This document shows, piece by piece, positions 1-12,094 of a stretch of 64,000 nt of DNA. This DNA is from Burkholderiales bacterium (lineage in GTDB: Bacteria > Pseudomonadota > Gammaproteobacteria > Burkholderiales > Casimicrobiaceae): NCBI GenBank assembly GCA_016790165.1, contig JAEUPL010000011.1, forward strand, positions 124,001-188,000, in the 5' to 3' direction. Made by a program: the position numbers and the translations under genes. A model generated the notes under the pieces. That model saw only the letters and a program-made list of their open reading frames with translations, did not search any database and was not told the origin of the DNA. Positions within the stretch are counted from its first letter, which is position 1, and every line of letters starts with the position of its first letter.

Positions 1-938
1 ATGATGGGCGGCATCACGCCGAGCAACGCCTGCGCACGGTCGCGCACTTCCAGCGCCGCCTCGCGCGTACTGAACGGCCCGAGCCGGACGCGGAACAAGC
101 CGTCAATTTGCTGGACATGCGGCGCCGCGGCAAGTTCCGCGCTCATGCGCTGCTGAAACACTTGTGCGTTGGCATAGTTGCCGAAGGCGCCCAGTTGTAC
201 ATAGTGCGCCGCAGTCACCGCGCCGGAGGAGAGCGGCGCGGCGCTGGCCGTGGCCGGCACCACCGCTGGCTGTGTCGCCGAGAGCGTTGCTGACGATGTG
301 GGTGCCGTTGCGAGAACCGGGGCGGGAGGACTGGATTGTGCGCTGTCGTAGGGCGGTAACAGTAGTTCGAATTCAACTTCACCACTGCCGCCCTGCGCAA
401 TGCCCAGCCGATGCGCTGCGGCGTAGGACAGATCAACGATTCGCCCCGCGTGAAACGGTCCACGATCATTGATGCGCACGATCACGCTGCGGCCAGTCCG
501 CGCGTAGCTTACCCGCGCGTAACTGGGTAGCGGCGCGGTTGGATGTGCGGCGGTCATCGCAAACATGTCGTAGATCTCGCCAATGGCTGTCTTCTGTCCA
601 TGAAACTTGCGACCGTACCACGACGCAGCCCCTCGCTGTCGCAACGGCGCGAGCGAGGTCATCGGCACGTAGTCCACGCCGAATACCGTGTAAGGCCGGT
701 TGGCGAAGCGATGCAGCAGCTCCACACGGGGTTGCGCGTCGGGAAGATGATCGAGATGGCCCGGCGTGGCGGCAGCCGGGCCATCGTCCTTGTAATACGC
801 GCCCGGTCGCGAGGCGCGGGTGTCCGCTGTCGCCGGCTTCTGTGCCGACGCTGGCGGACGAGTGCTGCAGGCCACCAACGAGCAGAGCATGGCCAGCACA
901 GCAAGCGTTGCAAATCGCGGCACGCATCGCCCGGTCAC
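1..938 (-). CDS. rlpA: RlpA septal lytic transglycosylase lipoprotein (3' end cut by window)
   Basis: Read in the frame opened by a GTG at 938, which overlaps the rodA stop (GTGA). The product begins with a signal peptide and a lipobox (SLVAC), then YYKDDGP and a double-psi beta-barrel domain (ASWYGRKFHGQKTAIGE, YDMFAMTAAHP, VRINDRGPFHAGRIVDLSY), typical of RlpA, which cleaves glycan strands lacking stem peptides. After a Pro/Ala/Thr linker comes a SPOR domain (HYVQLGAFGNYANAQVFQQR ... FRVRLGPF), which in the family binds denuded septal peptidoglycan. About 312 codons are visible and the frame is still open at base 1, so the end is missing but the SPOR domain looks nearly complete. Last visible gene of the mre/mrd operon. 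Confidence 0.93.
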   Translation of the reverse strand, partial: MTGRCVPRFATLAVLAMLCSLVACSTRPPASAQKPATADTRASRPGAYYKDDGPAAATPGHLDHLPDAQPRVELLHRFANRPYTVFGVDYVPMTSLAPLRQRGAASWYGRKFHGQKTAIGEIYDMFAMTAAHPTAPLPSYARVSYARTGRSVIVRINDRGPFHAGRIVDLSYAAAHRLGIAQGGSGEVEFELLLPPYDSAQSSPPAPVLATAPTSSATLSATQPAVVPATASAAPLSSGAVTAAHYVQLGAFGNYANAQVFQQRMSAELAAAPHVQQIDGLFRVRLGPFSTREAALEVRDRAQALLGVMPPI

Positions 939-2038
939 GAGTTCACCAACTTTCGGTGTGTAGCCACACTCATCAGGATGCCCGCTGCGATGAACAGCGT
1001 CATCAAGGCGGTGCCGCCGAAGCTGATGAAGGGCAGGGGGACGCCCACGACGGGCAGCAATCCACTCACCATTCCCATGTTGACGAACGCGTAGGTGAAG
1101 AACATCAACGTCATCGAACCGGCAATCAGGCGACCGAACAGCGTTGAGGCGTTGGCCGCGATCAGAAAGCAGCGACCGATCAGCAACAAGTAAAGTACCA
1201 GAAGCAGCGCGCCTCCAACCAGGCCGAATTCCTCACCATACACCGCGAAGATGAAATCGGTGTGTTTTTCCGGCAGGAACTCGAGGTGCGTTTGCGTGCC
1301 ATTCAGCCAGCCCTTGCCGAGAATGCCGCCGGACCCGATGGCAATGGCGGCTTGCGCGGTGTGCCAGCCGGCGTCCTGCGCGTCCTGCTGCGGGTTGAGG
1401 AAATTCAACACGCGCTCCTTCTGGTAGTCGTGCAATAGGTTGAACTCCCACGCGCCCCAGAACGCGAGCCCCGCCAATATAGCGCCACCGAAAATAATTC
1501 GCCAGTCGAGCCCCGCCAGGTACAGCACGAAGAATCCGGAGGCGCCAATCAACAGCGCCGTGCCGAGATCGGGCTGGCGATAGACGAGAAGAAACGGCAC
1601 GGCGACCAGCAGAGCGGCCACCGCGAAGTTTTTCCAGTTCATACTTCCTTCATGTCGCTCGAAGTACCACGCAAGGATCAGCGGCAATGCGATCTTCATG
1701 ATTTCAGAGGGCTGAATATTGCCGATCCCGGGAATCTTCAGCCACCGACGCGCACCTTTCACCACTTCGCCGCCGACGGCCACACCAAGCAACAACACGA
1801 TTCCCGCCACATAAAGGGGTACACCGAAACGTGCGATGAACTGCGGTGACAAATTGGCAATCGCAATCATGATGCCAACGGCGATGATCACCTTTTGCGA
1901 CTGTGACACCACGCGACTCATCGTCTCATTGGCGGCGCTGAAAAGCACCAGGAGGCCGAGCGCGGCGATGGCAGTAACGATCGCAAATAGAAACGGATCA
2001 AGCCGATCGGTCAGTCTGGCCCAAAGGCGTTGCATCAT
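935..2038 (-). CDS. rodA: RodA, SEDS peptidoglycan polymerase
   Basis: 367 aa, multi-pass membrane protein of the SEDS family, the glycosyltransferase that polymerises lipid II during cell elongation together with PBP2. Visible family features include the periplasmic loop with EKHTDFIFAVYGEEFGLVG and the C-terminal segment GVPLPFISFGGTALMT. Length is as expected for RodA. The start ATG overlaps the mrdA stop (ATGA at 2035-2038) and the stop overlaps the rlpA GTG, implying translational coupling along the operon. Confidence 0.97.
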   Translation of the reverse strand: MMQRLWARLTDRLDPFLFAIVTAIAALGLLVLFSAANETMSRVVSQSQKVIIAVGIMIAIANLSPQFIARFGVPLYVAGIVLLLGVAVGGEVVKGARRWLKIPGIGNIQPSEIMKIALPLILAWYFERHEGSMNWKNFAVAALLVAVPFLLVYRQPDLGTALLIGASGFFVLYLAGLDWRIIFGGAILAGLAFWGAWEFNLLHDYQKERVLNFLNPQQDAQDAGWHTAQAAIAIGSGGILGKGWLNGTQTHLEFLPEKHTDFIFAVYGEEFGLVGGALLLVLYLLLIGRCFLIAANASTLFGRLIAGSMTLMFFTYAFVNMGMVSGLLPVVGVPLPFISFGGTALMTLFIAAGILMSVATHRKLVNS

Positions 2039-3960
2039 CGCGGTCGCCTCATGTCCGGCGTCTCGGCGGCGGGTGGCAATGCGTTGCGGTCGTCCGCTGG
2101 CTTTTTGAGCGCTGCGCCCAATACCACGGGATCAAACCACGCGTCGAGGACCTTGCGCGCAATGGGGGCGGCAGACTCCGACCCAAAACCGCCGTTTTCC
2201 ACGAAAGCCACCAGCGCAATCGTCGGTTTTTCCAGCGGGGCCAACGCGATGTACCAGGCGTGATCGCGCAAGCGTTCGGCCACCTGCGAGGCAATGTACT
2301 CGCCCCCGCGCAGACTAAACACTTGTGCCGTACCGGTCTTGCCGCCACTGGTGTACTTCGCATTCATGAACGGTGTGCGCCCGGTGCCCTCCTTGACCAC
2401 CCCTTCGAGGCCGCGCATGACGGCGTCGACGTGTGCATCCTTGAGCGGGATGGTGTAGGCGGGCGTTGGTTGTGTCAGTCGCGCCTCGCCGCTACGCGAG
2501 TCCTGCACACGTTTGACCAGATGCGGTTTGAACACGGTGCCCCGGTTGGCCAGGATGGCCGTGGCGTGGGCCATTTGCAACGGAGTAAAGGTATTAAAGC
2601 CCTGGCCGATTCCGAGCGACACCTGATCGCCGACATGCAATTTCGGGTCTTTGGGGAAGCGCTTTGCCTTCCATTCCCGAGTCGGCAGAATGCCGGACAG
2701 CTCGCCGTCGATATCAATGCCGGTCTTTTGTCCGAAACCAAACTGTTTCATGAACACGGCCCACTCGTCAATGTCGGTCTCGGCGGCGATCTGGTAGTAG
2801 TACGTGTCGCACGATACGGCGATGGACTTGACCAGATCAACCACGCCGTGCCCCCCGACCTTGTCGTCGCGCCAATAGCCACCGCCGAGACGAAAGAAGC
2901 CAGGATCGCTGATGGTTTGTTGCGCCGTCCGCACACCGAGTTCCTGTGCCATGAGCGCCATGAACGGCTTGTACGTGGAACCGGGTGGGTACGCACCGCG
3001 CAGAGGACGATTCAGCAGTGGTTTGTCATCCGACGTGTTGAGCGCCTCCCAGTTCTGGGGATCAATCCCGTCGACGAAAAGATTGGGGTCGTAGCCGGGC
3101 CGGCTGACGAAGGCCAGTACGTCACCCGTCGAAGGCTCGATCGCGACGAGGGCGCCGCGGCGGGTTCCGAATGCATCTTCGGCAATCTTCTGCAACCGGA
3201 TGTCGAGCGACAACTGAAGATTGTTTCCCGTAGTCGAGGGCTTGCGCGAAAGCGTACGCACCACACGACGCGAGGCGTCGACTTCGACCTCGGTGGCACC
3301 GGCCGTTCCGTGCAGTTCCTTCTCGTATGACAGCTCGATGCCGACTTTGCCGATATAGTCGGAGCCCTTGTAGCTCGCAGTTAACCCCTGCGCTTCGATG
3401 CGCTCTTTTTCCCCTTGATTGATGCGCCCAATGTACCCAATCACATGGGATGCAACTTCGCCGAACGGGTATTGCCGAAACAATCTCGCCTTGATTTCAA
3501 CGCCCGGAAGCCGGTAGCGATTGGCGGCAACCCGCGCGACTTCTTCGTCGCTCAGGCGCGACTTCAGCGGAAGGCTGTCGTTGCTGCGAAACTCTTCGTA
3601 TAGCCGCCTGAAGCGACGGCGGTCACGTTGTGAGATATCGACGATCTTGGCGACTTCGTCAATCGCCGCGTCGAGATTGGCGACCTTTTGCGGATTGATT
3701 TCCAGCGTGTAAGCCGAGTAGTTCGATGCCAACACCACGCCGTTGCGATCGGTGATGATGCCGCGATTGGGCGCTTCGGGCTGGATGTCGATGCGATTGG
3801 CCTCGGCCAGCGTCGCATAGTGGCGGTGCTGAACCACCTGCAAGAAGACGAAGCGACCAAGCAGAGCGAGGAAGCAGACGACAACCAGAGCCGCCGCCAG
3901 CGTGAGGCGCCGCTGGAACCAGAACAGCTCCTGATCGTAATTGCGCAGTTCGGCGGACAC
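2035..3960 (-). CDS. mrdA: Penicillin-binding protein 2, elongation transpeptidase
   Basis: 641 aa class B PBP. N-terminal membrane anchor at about residues 18-38, then the dimerisation domain and the transpeptidase domain with all three active-site motifs: S328-T-Y-K331 (PGSTYKPF), S383-C-D (VSCDTYYY, as in other PBP2 proteins) and K541-T-G (GGKTGTAQ). It crosslinks peptidoglycan in the elongasome with RodA, MreC and MreD. It follows mreD by 12 bases and overlaps rodA by 4. Nothing suggests loss of function. Confidence 0.97.
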   Translation of the reverse strand: MSAELRNYDQELFWFQRRLTLAAALVVVCFLALLGRFVFLQVVQHRHYATLAEANRIDIQPEAPNRGIITDRNGVVLASNYSAYTLEINPQKVANLDAAIDEVAKIVDISQRDRRRFRRLYEEFRSNDSLPLKSRLSDEEVARVAANRYRLPGVEIKARLFRQYPFGEVASHVIGYIGRINQGEKERIEAQGLTASYKGSDYIGKVGIELSYEKELHGTAGATEVEVDASRRVVRTLSRKPSTTGNNLQLSLDIRLQKIAEDAFGTRRGALVAIEPSTGDVLAFVSRPGYDPNLFVDGIDPQNWEALNTSDDKPLLNRPLRGAYPPGSTYKPFMALMAQELGVRTAQQTISDPGFFRLGGGYWRDDKVGGHGVVDLVKSIAVSCDTYYYQIAAETDIDEWAVFMKQFGFGQKTGIDIDGELSGILPTREWKAKRFPKDPKLHVGDQVSLGIGQGFNTFTPLQMAHATAILANRGTVFKPHLVKRVQDSRSGEARLTQPTPAYTIPLKDAHVDAVMRGLEGVVKEGTGRTPFMNAKYTSGGKTGTAQVFSLRGGEYIASQVAERLRDHAWYIALAPLEKPTIALVAFVENGGFGSESAAPIARKVLDAWFDPVVLGAALKKPADDRNALPPAAETPDMRRPR

Positions 3961-3972
3961 GGATGTGATGTC

Positions 3973-4515
3973 CTAGTCGAGCAGGGAGCGAACGCGCTGC
4001 GGCCACTGCAGCAGGGCGGAAACGATCGGCCAGATCAGTGCGCTCGAGACATTGCCGAGAAGCATGGCCAGCGTGGGGGGCGAGGCGCCACTCATCAGGC
4101 GCAGCACCAACACGACCAACTGTGCAATCAGCAGCAGGCCAAGCACATGCAATGCCTGTTGCCACAATGGGAAGCGCAGCACACGGCGGTGGAAATAGCC
4201 CGCCGCAAACCCGAGAATCGCGTAGGCCAGCGCGTGTTGACCAAACAGATTGGCCTCCACCACATCGGTCAGCAAGCCACAAAACCAGGCGACGCCGATG
4301 CCAATCCAGCGTGGCTGATGGATGCACCAGTAGAGCAGGACGAGGGCAAAAAAATCTGGACGCAACGCCAGCGCGGCGCCGGACAATGGCAGCAGGTTGA
4401 TTGTGAAAGCCAGCGCCAGCGTGAGCGCGACAAACCACGGTTTCGGCGCCAGCAGAATGTCTTCTGGCCGGGCAATTCGGAACAGTGGCGAATCGGGCAA
4501 GCGAAACCAGCTCAT
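3973..4515 (-). CDS. mreD: Rod shape-determining protein MreD
   Basis: 180 aa integral membrane protein with about five hydrophobic segments and the loop QPRWIGIGVAWFCGLLTDVVE characteristic of MreD. The frame stays open further upstream, but the ATG at 4515 is chosen because it forms the ATGA overlap with the mreC stop and gives the usual MreD N-terminus (MSWFRLPD). Elongasome component linking MreC to RodA/PBP2. Confidence 0.92.
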   Translation of the reverse strand: MSWFRLPDSPLFRIARPEDILLAPKPWFVALTLALAFTINLLPLSGAALALRPDFFALVLLYWCIHQPRWIGIGVAWFCGLLTDVVEANLFGQHALAYAILGFAAGYFHRRVLRFPLWQQALHVLGLLLIAQLVVLVLRLMSGASPPTLAMLLGNVSSALIWPIVSALLQWPQRVRSLLD

Positions 4516-5429
4516 CGACGTCTCCGATGGGCGGGTTCTTGCGGCGTCGCGTCCGCGACCGGTTTGGGTGGCAGCGGCGGCGGCTTGTCGAGTACCAGCA
4601 CGCTGTCGGCGCCGGCCACGGAAGCAGTGGGGGTGCATTCGATGCGCGCGAAGGAACTGCCGGCGTCATGCTGCACACTCGAGACGCGCGCGACGCGAAT
4701 GTTGCCTGGGTAGAGACCGTCAATGCTGGACGTCAGCAGCACGTCTCCTTCCTTCACGTCAGCGTTGTCCGCCACGAAGCGCAATTCCGGCAGCTTGTCG
4801 GGGCCGCGCCCGAACAGGAGCGCTCGCATCGATGTGCGTTCGACTTTCACCGGCACGGCGAAGTCCTTCTCGGTCAGTAGCGTCACCTCCGCGAACAGCG
4901 GGTGAACGCGCGTCAACTGCCCGAGCAAACCCAATTCGTCCACGACAGCCGAACCGGGCTCGAAGGTTTGCGCGGTGCTGCGTTGAATGAAGGCCTTTTG
5001 CGAATAGGGGTCGCGCCCTTGATAGACAACCCGGGTCGCCTGCGCACGAGTTGTCGTTCCCTGCGCAACCTGCAGCAGCTTCTGCAACCGCTCGCTCTCC
5101 TGCCGCGCGGCCGCATACCCGTGTTGTGCCTGCGTCGCCTGCAGTAACTCTGCTTTGAGGCGGGCGTTTTCTGCACGCAGCTCGCCGCGCGACTCGAAAA
5201 ATTCACCGACGCTTCTTGCCACTTGCTCCGGCACCAGTGCGGCCTGCTGTGCGGGATAGACCACGGTGGCGATGACCTTGCGCACCGCCTCCAACGCACT
5301 GAACCGCGCATCGATGAACATCAGCGCCAGGGACGCGATGCCAAAGAACGTAAGGCGCGCAAGCGGACTCGGCCCGCGATTGAAAAAGCGCGGCGGCTCC
5401 GACGGCAGAGAAGTTACCGGGCCTTGCAT
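4512..5429 (-). CDS. mreC: Rod shape-determining protein MreC
   Basis: 305 aa. Short cytoplasmic N-terminus, one transmembrane helix (LTFFGIASLALMFIDARF), a coiled coil at about residues 70-110 (ESRGELRAENARLKAEL) and the periplasmic beta-barrel region with the conserved VLLTSSIDGLYPGNIRVARV segment. The tail is Pro-rich. MreC activates PBP2 in the elongasome. Lies 121 bases after mreB and overlaps mreD. Confidence 0.95.
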   Translation of the reverse strand: MQGPVTSLPSEPPRFFNRGPSPLARLTFFGIASLALMFIDARFSALEAVRKVIATVVYPAQQAALVPEQVARSVGEFFESRGELRAENARLKAELLQATQAQHGYAAARQESERLQKLLQVAQGTTTRAQATRVVYQGRDPYSQKAFIQRSTAQTFEPGSAVVDELGLLGQLTRVHPLFAEVTLLTEKDFAVPVKVERTSMRALLFGRGPDKLPELRFVADNADVKEGDVLLTSSIDGLYPGNIRVARVSSVQHDAGSSFARIECTPTASVAGADSVLVLDKPPPLPPKPVADATPQEPAHRRRR

Positions 5430-5550
5430 GGCGACAACGATAGAGGCAACTGCAATCGCCGCGACGGCGGCGCGAACGAGTCAAGCACGGCGCGCCGCGC
5501 GCCGACGCTTGATGAATCGAAGCGCGGGCGACGTGTCACGCGGGAATGGC

Positions 5551-6687
<1,137 letters not shown>

Positions 6688-6747
6688 TCAGGCCGCCAGC
6701 CGCGCGCAGCTTGGCTCGGACGCAGCCAGCCGCCTGTTTTGAATAGC

Positions 6748-6776
6748 CTAATATGTTACCCTACCGCCCTTGATAA
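6748..6776 (-). promoter_or_regulatory. Candidate sigma-70 promoter for mreB
   Basis: In the 274-base divergent region between mreB and gatC, the minus strand reads TTATCA, a 17-base spacer, then TATTAG (4 of 6 matches to each consensus hexamer). It would start transcription near 6741, giving a leader of about 150 bases for mreB. No convincing box pair was found for gatC on the other strand. The match is only moderate. Confidence 0.3.
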
Positions 6777-6868
6777 CATTGCTTCTGCCGCGCCCGTTTC
6801 ATGCGCCTCCCGGCGCCCCGTCGCGCCCCATGGCGCCATGACTTTGGCATGCACGGCCTTTCACTCCC

Positions 6869-7156
6869 ATGAGCCTCTCCACCCAGGATATTGAGCGGAT
6901 TGCGCATCTCGCGCGCCTCGCCGTCACGCCCGCCGAGGTCGCGGCCGTGCAGGGCAAGCTAAACGGTGTGTTCAAACTGATCGACGAAATGCAGGCGGTG
7001 AATACCGAGGGCGTGACACCGATGTCACACGGCCTCGACATGGTGATGCGCCTGCGCGGCGACACGGTGACCGAAACCAATCATCGCGACAAATATCAGC
7101 GCAATGCGCCCGCCGCCGCCGACGGCTACTACTTGGTGCCGAAGGTGATCGAGTGA
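6869..7156 (+). CDS. gatC: Asp-tRNA(Asn)/Glu-tRNA(Gln) amidotransferase subunit C
   Basis: 95 aa. Matches GatC in length and in the motifs [13 protein letters not shown] near the N-terminus and THR-like [19 protein letters not shown], ending YYLVPKVIE. GatC wraps around GatA and stabilises the GatAB heterodimer that amidates Glu-tRNA(Gln) and Asp-tRNA(Asn). Its stop overlaps the gatA start (TGATG). Confidence 0.96.
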   Translation: MSLSTQDIERIAHLARLAVTPAEVAAVQGKLNGVFKLIDEMQAVNTEGVTPMSHGLDMVMRLRGDTVTETNHRDKYQRNAPAAADGYYLVPKVIE

Positions 7157-8634
7157 TGGCCTGGGACACCTTTGCCACCGTTGCCGAGACCCGGAGGGCA
7201 CTCGAGCAGAAGCAGGTTAGCGCCGTCGAACTTGCCACGCACTATCTCGATCGTGCCGAGGCGCTCAACCCGACGCTCAACACCTTCATCACGATTGATC
7301 GCGAAAAGACGCTGGCGGAAGCGCGCCTCGCCGATCAGCAGCGCGCGGCGGGCAGCGCTGCACCGCTGCTGGGCGTGCCGATTGCCCACAAGGACATCTA
7401 CCTGATTGATGGCTGGCGTACCACCTGTGGCTCGCGCATGCTGGAAAACTTCGTTGCCCCGTACACCGCAACAGTGATCGAGTACATGCGGGCGGCGGGC
7501 GTGGTCACGCTCGGCAAGCTCAACATGGATGAGTTCGCGATGGGCTCGTCCAACGAGAATTCGTACTTCGGGTCGGTGAAAAATCCCTGGGATTTCTCGC
7601 GCGTGCCCGGCGGCTCGTCGGGCGGCTCGGCCGCTGCGGTCGCGGCGGGGCTCGCCCCGGGCAGCACGGGCACCGACACGGGCGGCTCAATCCGCCAGCC
7701 CGCGATGTTCTGCAACCTCACGGGATTGAAGCCCACCTACGGCATTTGCTCGCGGTACGGCATCGTCGCTTTCGCGTCGTCGCTCGATCAGGCAGGGCCG
7801 TTTGCGCAGACGGCCGAGGACTGCGCGCTGCTGCTCAATGCGATGGCGGGCTTTGATCCGCATGATGCGACCTCGCTCGACCGTCCGCGCGAGGACTACA
7901 CGCGCGCGCTCAGTGCACCGGTGACCGGCGGCAAACCGCTTGCGGGCGTGCGCATCGGATTGCCACGAGAGTTTTTTGACGACGGCGTAGCGCCTGGCGT
8001 GACGCGCGCGGTGCTGGCTGCGATTGAGGTGTACCGCTCGCTCGGCGCCACCACGGTGGACATTTCGCTGCCGAACGTGAAGTACGCAGTCCCCGCCTAC
8101 TACGTCGTGGCACCGGCGGAGGCATCGAGCAACTTGTCGCGCTTCGACGGCGCACGCTATGGTCACCGCGCCGAACAGTACGATGACCTGCTCGACATGT
8201 ACAAAAAGAGCCGCGCCGAAGGCTTTGGCGCCGAAGTCAAGCGGCGCATCCTGATTGGCACCTACGTGCTCTCGCACGGCTACTACGATGCCTACTACCT
8301 GCAGGCTGGCAAACTGCGGCGACTCATCGCCGAGGACTTCAAGCGCGCCTATGAGGTGTGCGACGTCGTAATGGGGCCGACGGCGCCGGAAGGCGCGTAT
8401 CCGCTTGGCTCCGCCAGCGACGATCCGGTCAAGATGTACCTCGGCGATATCTTCACGGTGAGCGCGAACCTCACCGGCCAGCCCGCGCTGAGCCACCCCT
8501 GCGGCCTCGACGAGCACGGGCAGGCGGTGGGCCTGCAGATTATCGGCAACTATCTGGATGAGGCGCGCATGCTGAACGTGGCGCATCAGTTTCAACAGGC
8601 GACGGCATGGCATCGACGCCATCCAGCGCTTTAG
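7156..8634 (+). CDS. gatA: Asp-tRNA(Asn)/Glu-tRNA(Gln) amidotransferase subunit A (amidase)
   Basis: 492 aa amidase-signature enzyme that releases ammonia from glutamine for the GatB kinase/transamidase. Read from the ATG at 7156, the Ser-cisSer-Lys triad falls at K79 (IAHKD), S154 (GGSSGGSAA) and S178 (DTGGSIRQP), which are the known positions in the family and support this start over the GTG three bases upstream. The TAG stop lies inside the first unit of the inverted-repeat element that follows. Confidence 0.97.
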   Translation: MAWDTFATVAETRRALEQKQVSAVELATHYLDRAEALNPTLNTFITIDREKTLAEARLADQQRAAGSAAPLLGVPIAHKDIYLIDGWRTTCGSRMLENFVAPYTATVIEYMRAAGVVTLGKLNMDEFAMGSSNENSYFGSVKNPWDFSRVPGGSSGGSAAAVAAGLAPGSTGTDTGGSIRQPAMFCNLTGLKPTYGICSRYGIVAFASSLDQAGPFAQTAEDCALLLNAMAGFDPHDATSLDRPREDYTRALSAPVTGGKPLAGVRIGLPREFFDDGVAPGVTRAVLAAIEVYRSLGATTVDISLPNVKYAVPAYYVVAPAEASSNLSRFDGARYGHRAEQYDDLLDMYKKSRAEGFGAEVKRRILIGTYVLSHGYYDAYYLQAGKLRRLIAEDFKRAYEVCDVVMGPTAPEGAYPLGSASDDPVKMYLGDIFTVSANLTGQPALSHPCGLDEHGQAVGLQIIGNYLDEARMLNVAHQFQQATAWHRRHPAL

Positions 8635-8940
8635 GACGTCGCGCTTTGCGCTAGGACGGCGCTCGCTTTGCTTGCTAGGACGACGCGCCTGTCGGCGCTA
8701 GGACGCAAGGGGTGGTGGATGCGTTGTTGCCAGCGCTCAACGCCGGCAATGCGCCGCGCAATGGAGGATTGATATGAGTCGCGGATACGGAATTGAACAG
8801 AAGCGAGCAATTCGCGCAATGACAATGCTTGTCGTGATGCACCAAATCTCCACCGCGCCTTGCGTCCTAGCGCCGCAGGCGCGTCGTCCTAGCAAGCGCA
8901 GCGAAGCGTCGTCCTAGCCCGCGCAGCGGGCGTCGTCCTC
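8632..8940. repeat. Inverted-repeat element built of TAGGACG units between gatA and gatB
   Basis: Left arm (8632-8711): units beginning TAGGACG at 8632, 8652, 8676 and 8699. Right arm (8858-8940): the same units inverted, with CGTCCTA ending at 8870, 8891 and 8916 and a variant CGTCCTC ending at 8940. Each unit is 20-25 bases and mostly a small G+C hairpin of its own (for example GCGCTTTGCGC). The third units of the two arms agree in nearly every base. The 8712-8857 interior also shows weak inverted similarity next to the arms (GGTGGTGGATGCG / CTCCACC). The arms could fold into one long hairpin in the gat transcript. No transposase is present; a small non-autonomous element is one explanation. 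Confidence 0.8.
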
Positions 8941-8955
8941 AATGGGAGAGTGATC

Positions 8956-10392
<1,437 letters not shown>

Positions 10393-10410
10393 GGATTTGG
10401 GCGGTTAACA

Positions 10411-10525
10411 GCTTTTTGGCCTAAACGACCAGCCAGTGGTCGTTTAGGTGCGTTTTTTAGGCAAGTCGACCTTGCGGAAAAATCACGCGAAACGACCACT
10501 CCGCCGTCGATAGCGCTGAAAAGCC
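10411..10525 (+). repeat. Dispersed palindromic repeat, copy A
   Basis: About 115 bases. Begins GCTTTTTGGCCT, contains a hairpin AAACGACC...GGTCGTTT, a central GTCGAC flanked by A/T runs, a second CGACC half and ends GTCGATAGCGCTGAAAAGCC. The last 20 bases are found exactly, inverted, in copy B (33057-33160). Related copies: C at 27791-27908 (same orientation) and D at 59729-59844 (inverted). Lies in the convergent gap between gatB and gltD. Confidence 0.8.
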
Positions 10526-10537
10526 GTTCGCAGCGGC

Positions 10538-10568
10538 AAAAAAACGGCGCCGGGGCGCCGTTTTTTTT
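10538..10568. terminator. Bidirectional rho-independent terminator (gatB / gltD)
   Basis: A-run, hairpin ACGGCGCC-GG-GGCGCCGT (10544-10561) and an 8-base T-run. The flanking A and T runs make it usable from both strands, fitting the convergent gatB and gltD ends. Confidence 0.9.
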
Positions 10569-10585
10569 CGTCTCGTGTGATCGCG

Positions 10586-12067
10586 TTAGCGCGGCAGCGT
10601 GCTTGACCCCATCAGGAACACGTCCACTGCCCGTGCGCACTGCCGCCCTTCGCGGATCGCCCACACCACGAGCGACTGGCCGCGGCGCATGTCGCCGGCG
10701 GCGAAGACTTTCGGCACGTTGGTTTCGTAGGCCATCGGCGCGCCCTGCGCGTGGCCCTCATCGGTATGCGCCTTGGCATTGCCGCGACCGTCGCGTTCAA
10801 CGCCGAAGGCCTCGAGAATGCCGGCGACGGGATGGACGAAGCCCATCGCCAGCAGCACGAGATCGGCCTTCATCTCCCATTCGCTGCCGGGCACTTCGGT
10901 CATCTTGCCGTCTTTCCACTCGACCCGAGCCGCCTTGAGCGCGGTCACCTGACCGTCCTTGCCGGTGAGCGCCTTGGTGGTGACCGACCAGTCGCGCGCT
11001 GCGCCCTCCTCGTGGCTCGACGAGGTGCGCATCTTGAGCGGCCAGTTCGGCCACACCAGCGGCTTGTTTTCTTTCTCCGGCGGCTGCGGCATCAGCTCGA
11101 ATTGCGTCACGCTCGCCGCGCCGTGGCGGTTGGATGTGCCAACACAGTCACTGCCGGTGTCGCCACCGCCAATCACCACGACATGCTTGCCCTTGGCCGA
11201 GATCACGTCAAGCTGGTCGCCTGCGTTGACCTTGTTCTGCAGCGGGAGGAACTCCATCGCGTAGTGCACGCCCTTCAGCTCGCGCCCGGGCACCGGCAGG
11301 TCGCGCGGATGCTCCGCACCGCCGGCCAGAATCACCGCATCGAACTCAGCCTTCAGCGCCTCCGGCGAAATCGTCTGCGTTGCGTCATTGCCCACCCCGA
11401 CGGGCAGTTTGGCGTCGCTGATCATCACGCCCGTGCGGAAGCTCACGCCCTCGTCCTGCATCTGCGCGATGCGGCGGTCGATGTGATGTTTTTCGAACTT
11501 GAAGTCGGGGATGCCGTAGCGCAGCAAGCCACCGATGCGACTGGATTTTTCAAACACCGTGACATCGTGCCCCGCGCGAGCCAGCTGCTGCGCGGCCGCC
11601 AGCCCTGCCGGACCCGAGCCGACGATAGCCACCTTCTTGCCCGTCTTCGCAGCGGCGACCTGCGGCGCAATCCAGCCTTCTTCCCAGCCCTTGTCGACGA
11701 TGAAGTGTTCGATCGACTTGATGCCCACGGCGTCGGTGTTGATGTTCAGCGTGCACGCCGCTTCACACGGCGCCGGGCAGACGCGGCCCGTAAATTCCGG
11801 AAAGTTGTTGGTGCTGTGCAGGGTGTCGAGCGCCTGACGGTAGTTGCCGCGATAGACGAGGTCATTCCAGTCGGGAATGATGTTGTTGATCGGGCAGCCG
11901 GTCTGACAGAACGGAATGCCACAGTCCATGCAGCGCGCGCCCTGCTGTTTAGCTTCGTCATCCTTCAGGGTGACGACGAACTCGCGATAGTGACCAATGC
12001 GGGATTTCGGCGCCTCGGCGGCTTCGCTCAGGCGTTGAAATTCCATGAATCCGGTGATTTTTCCCAC
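10586..12067 (-). CDS. gltD: Glutamate synthase (NADPH) small subunit
   Basis: 493 aa. N-terminal Fe-S cysteines ([17 protein letters not shown] and [12 protein letters not shown]), an FAD Rossmann motif ([20 protein letters not shown]) and an NADPH site ([12 protein letters not shown]). Passes electrons from NADPH to GltB for glutamate synthesis from glutamine and 2-oxoglutarate. Same strand as gltB and separated from it by one small gene; probable operon gltB-DUF1272-gltD. Confidence 0.96.
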   Translation of the reverse strand: MGKITGFMEFQRLSEAAEAPKSRIGHYREFVVTLKDDEAKQQGARCMDCGIPFCQTGCPINNIIPDWNDLVYRGNYRQALDTLHSTNNFPEFTGRVCPAPCEAACTLNINTDAVGIKSIEHFIVDKGWEEGWIAPQVAAAKTGKKVAIVGSGPAGLAAAQQLARAGHDVTVFEKSSRIGGLLRYGIPDFKFEKHHIDRRIAQMQDEGVSFRTGVMISDAKLPVGVGNDATQTISPEALKAEFDAVILAGGAEHPRDLPVPGRELKGVHYAMEFLPLQNKVNAGDQLDVISAKGKHVVVIGGGDTGSDCVGTSNRHGAASVTQFELMPQPPEKENKPLVWPNWPLKMRTSSSHEEGAARDWSVTTKALTGKDGQVTALKAARVEWKDGKMTEVPGSEWEMKADLVLLAMGFVHPVAGILEAFGVERDGRGNAKAHTDEGHAQGAPMAYETNVPKVFAAGDMRRGQSLVVWAIREGRQCARAVDVFLMGSSTLPR

Positions 12068-12094
12068 GGTGCTACTCGTTTCGGTGGTTTCAGT

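Noticed and set aside
466-927. 153-codon minus-strand frame in the rlpA region
   Set aside because: The adjacent frame from 938 carries the lipobox, RlpA barrel motifs and SPOR domain.
8631-8825. 64-codon minus-strand frame within the gatA-gatB inverted repeat
   Set aside because: Includes repeat arm sequence, lacks a ribosome site and is not recognisable as a protein family.
8632-8940. CRISPR-like repeats
   Set aside because: Units abut without unique spacers, are inverted between arms and contain their own hairpins. No cas genes.
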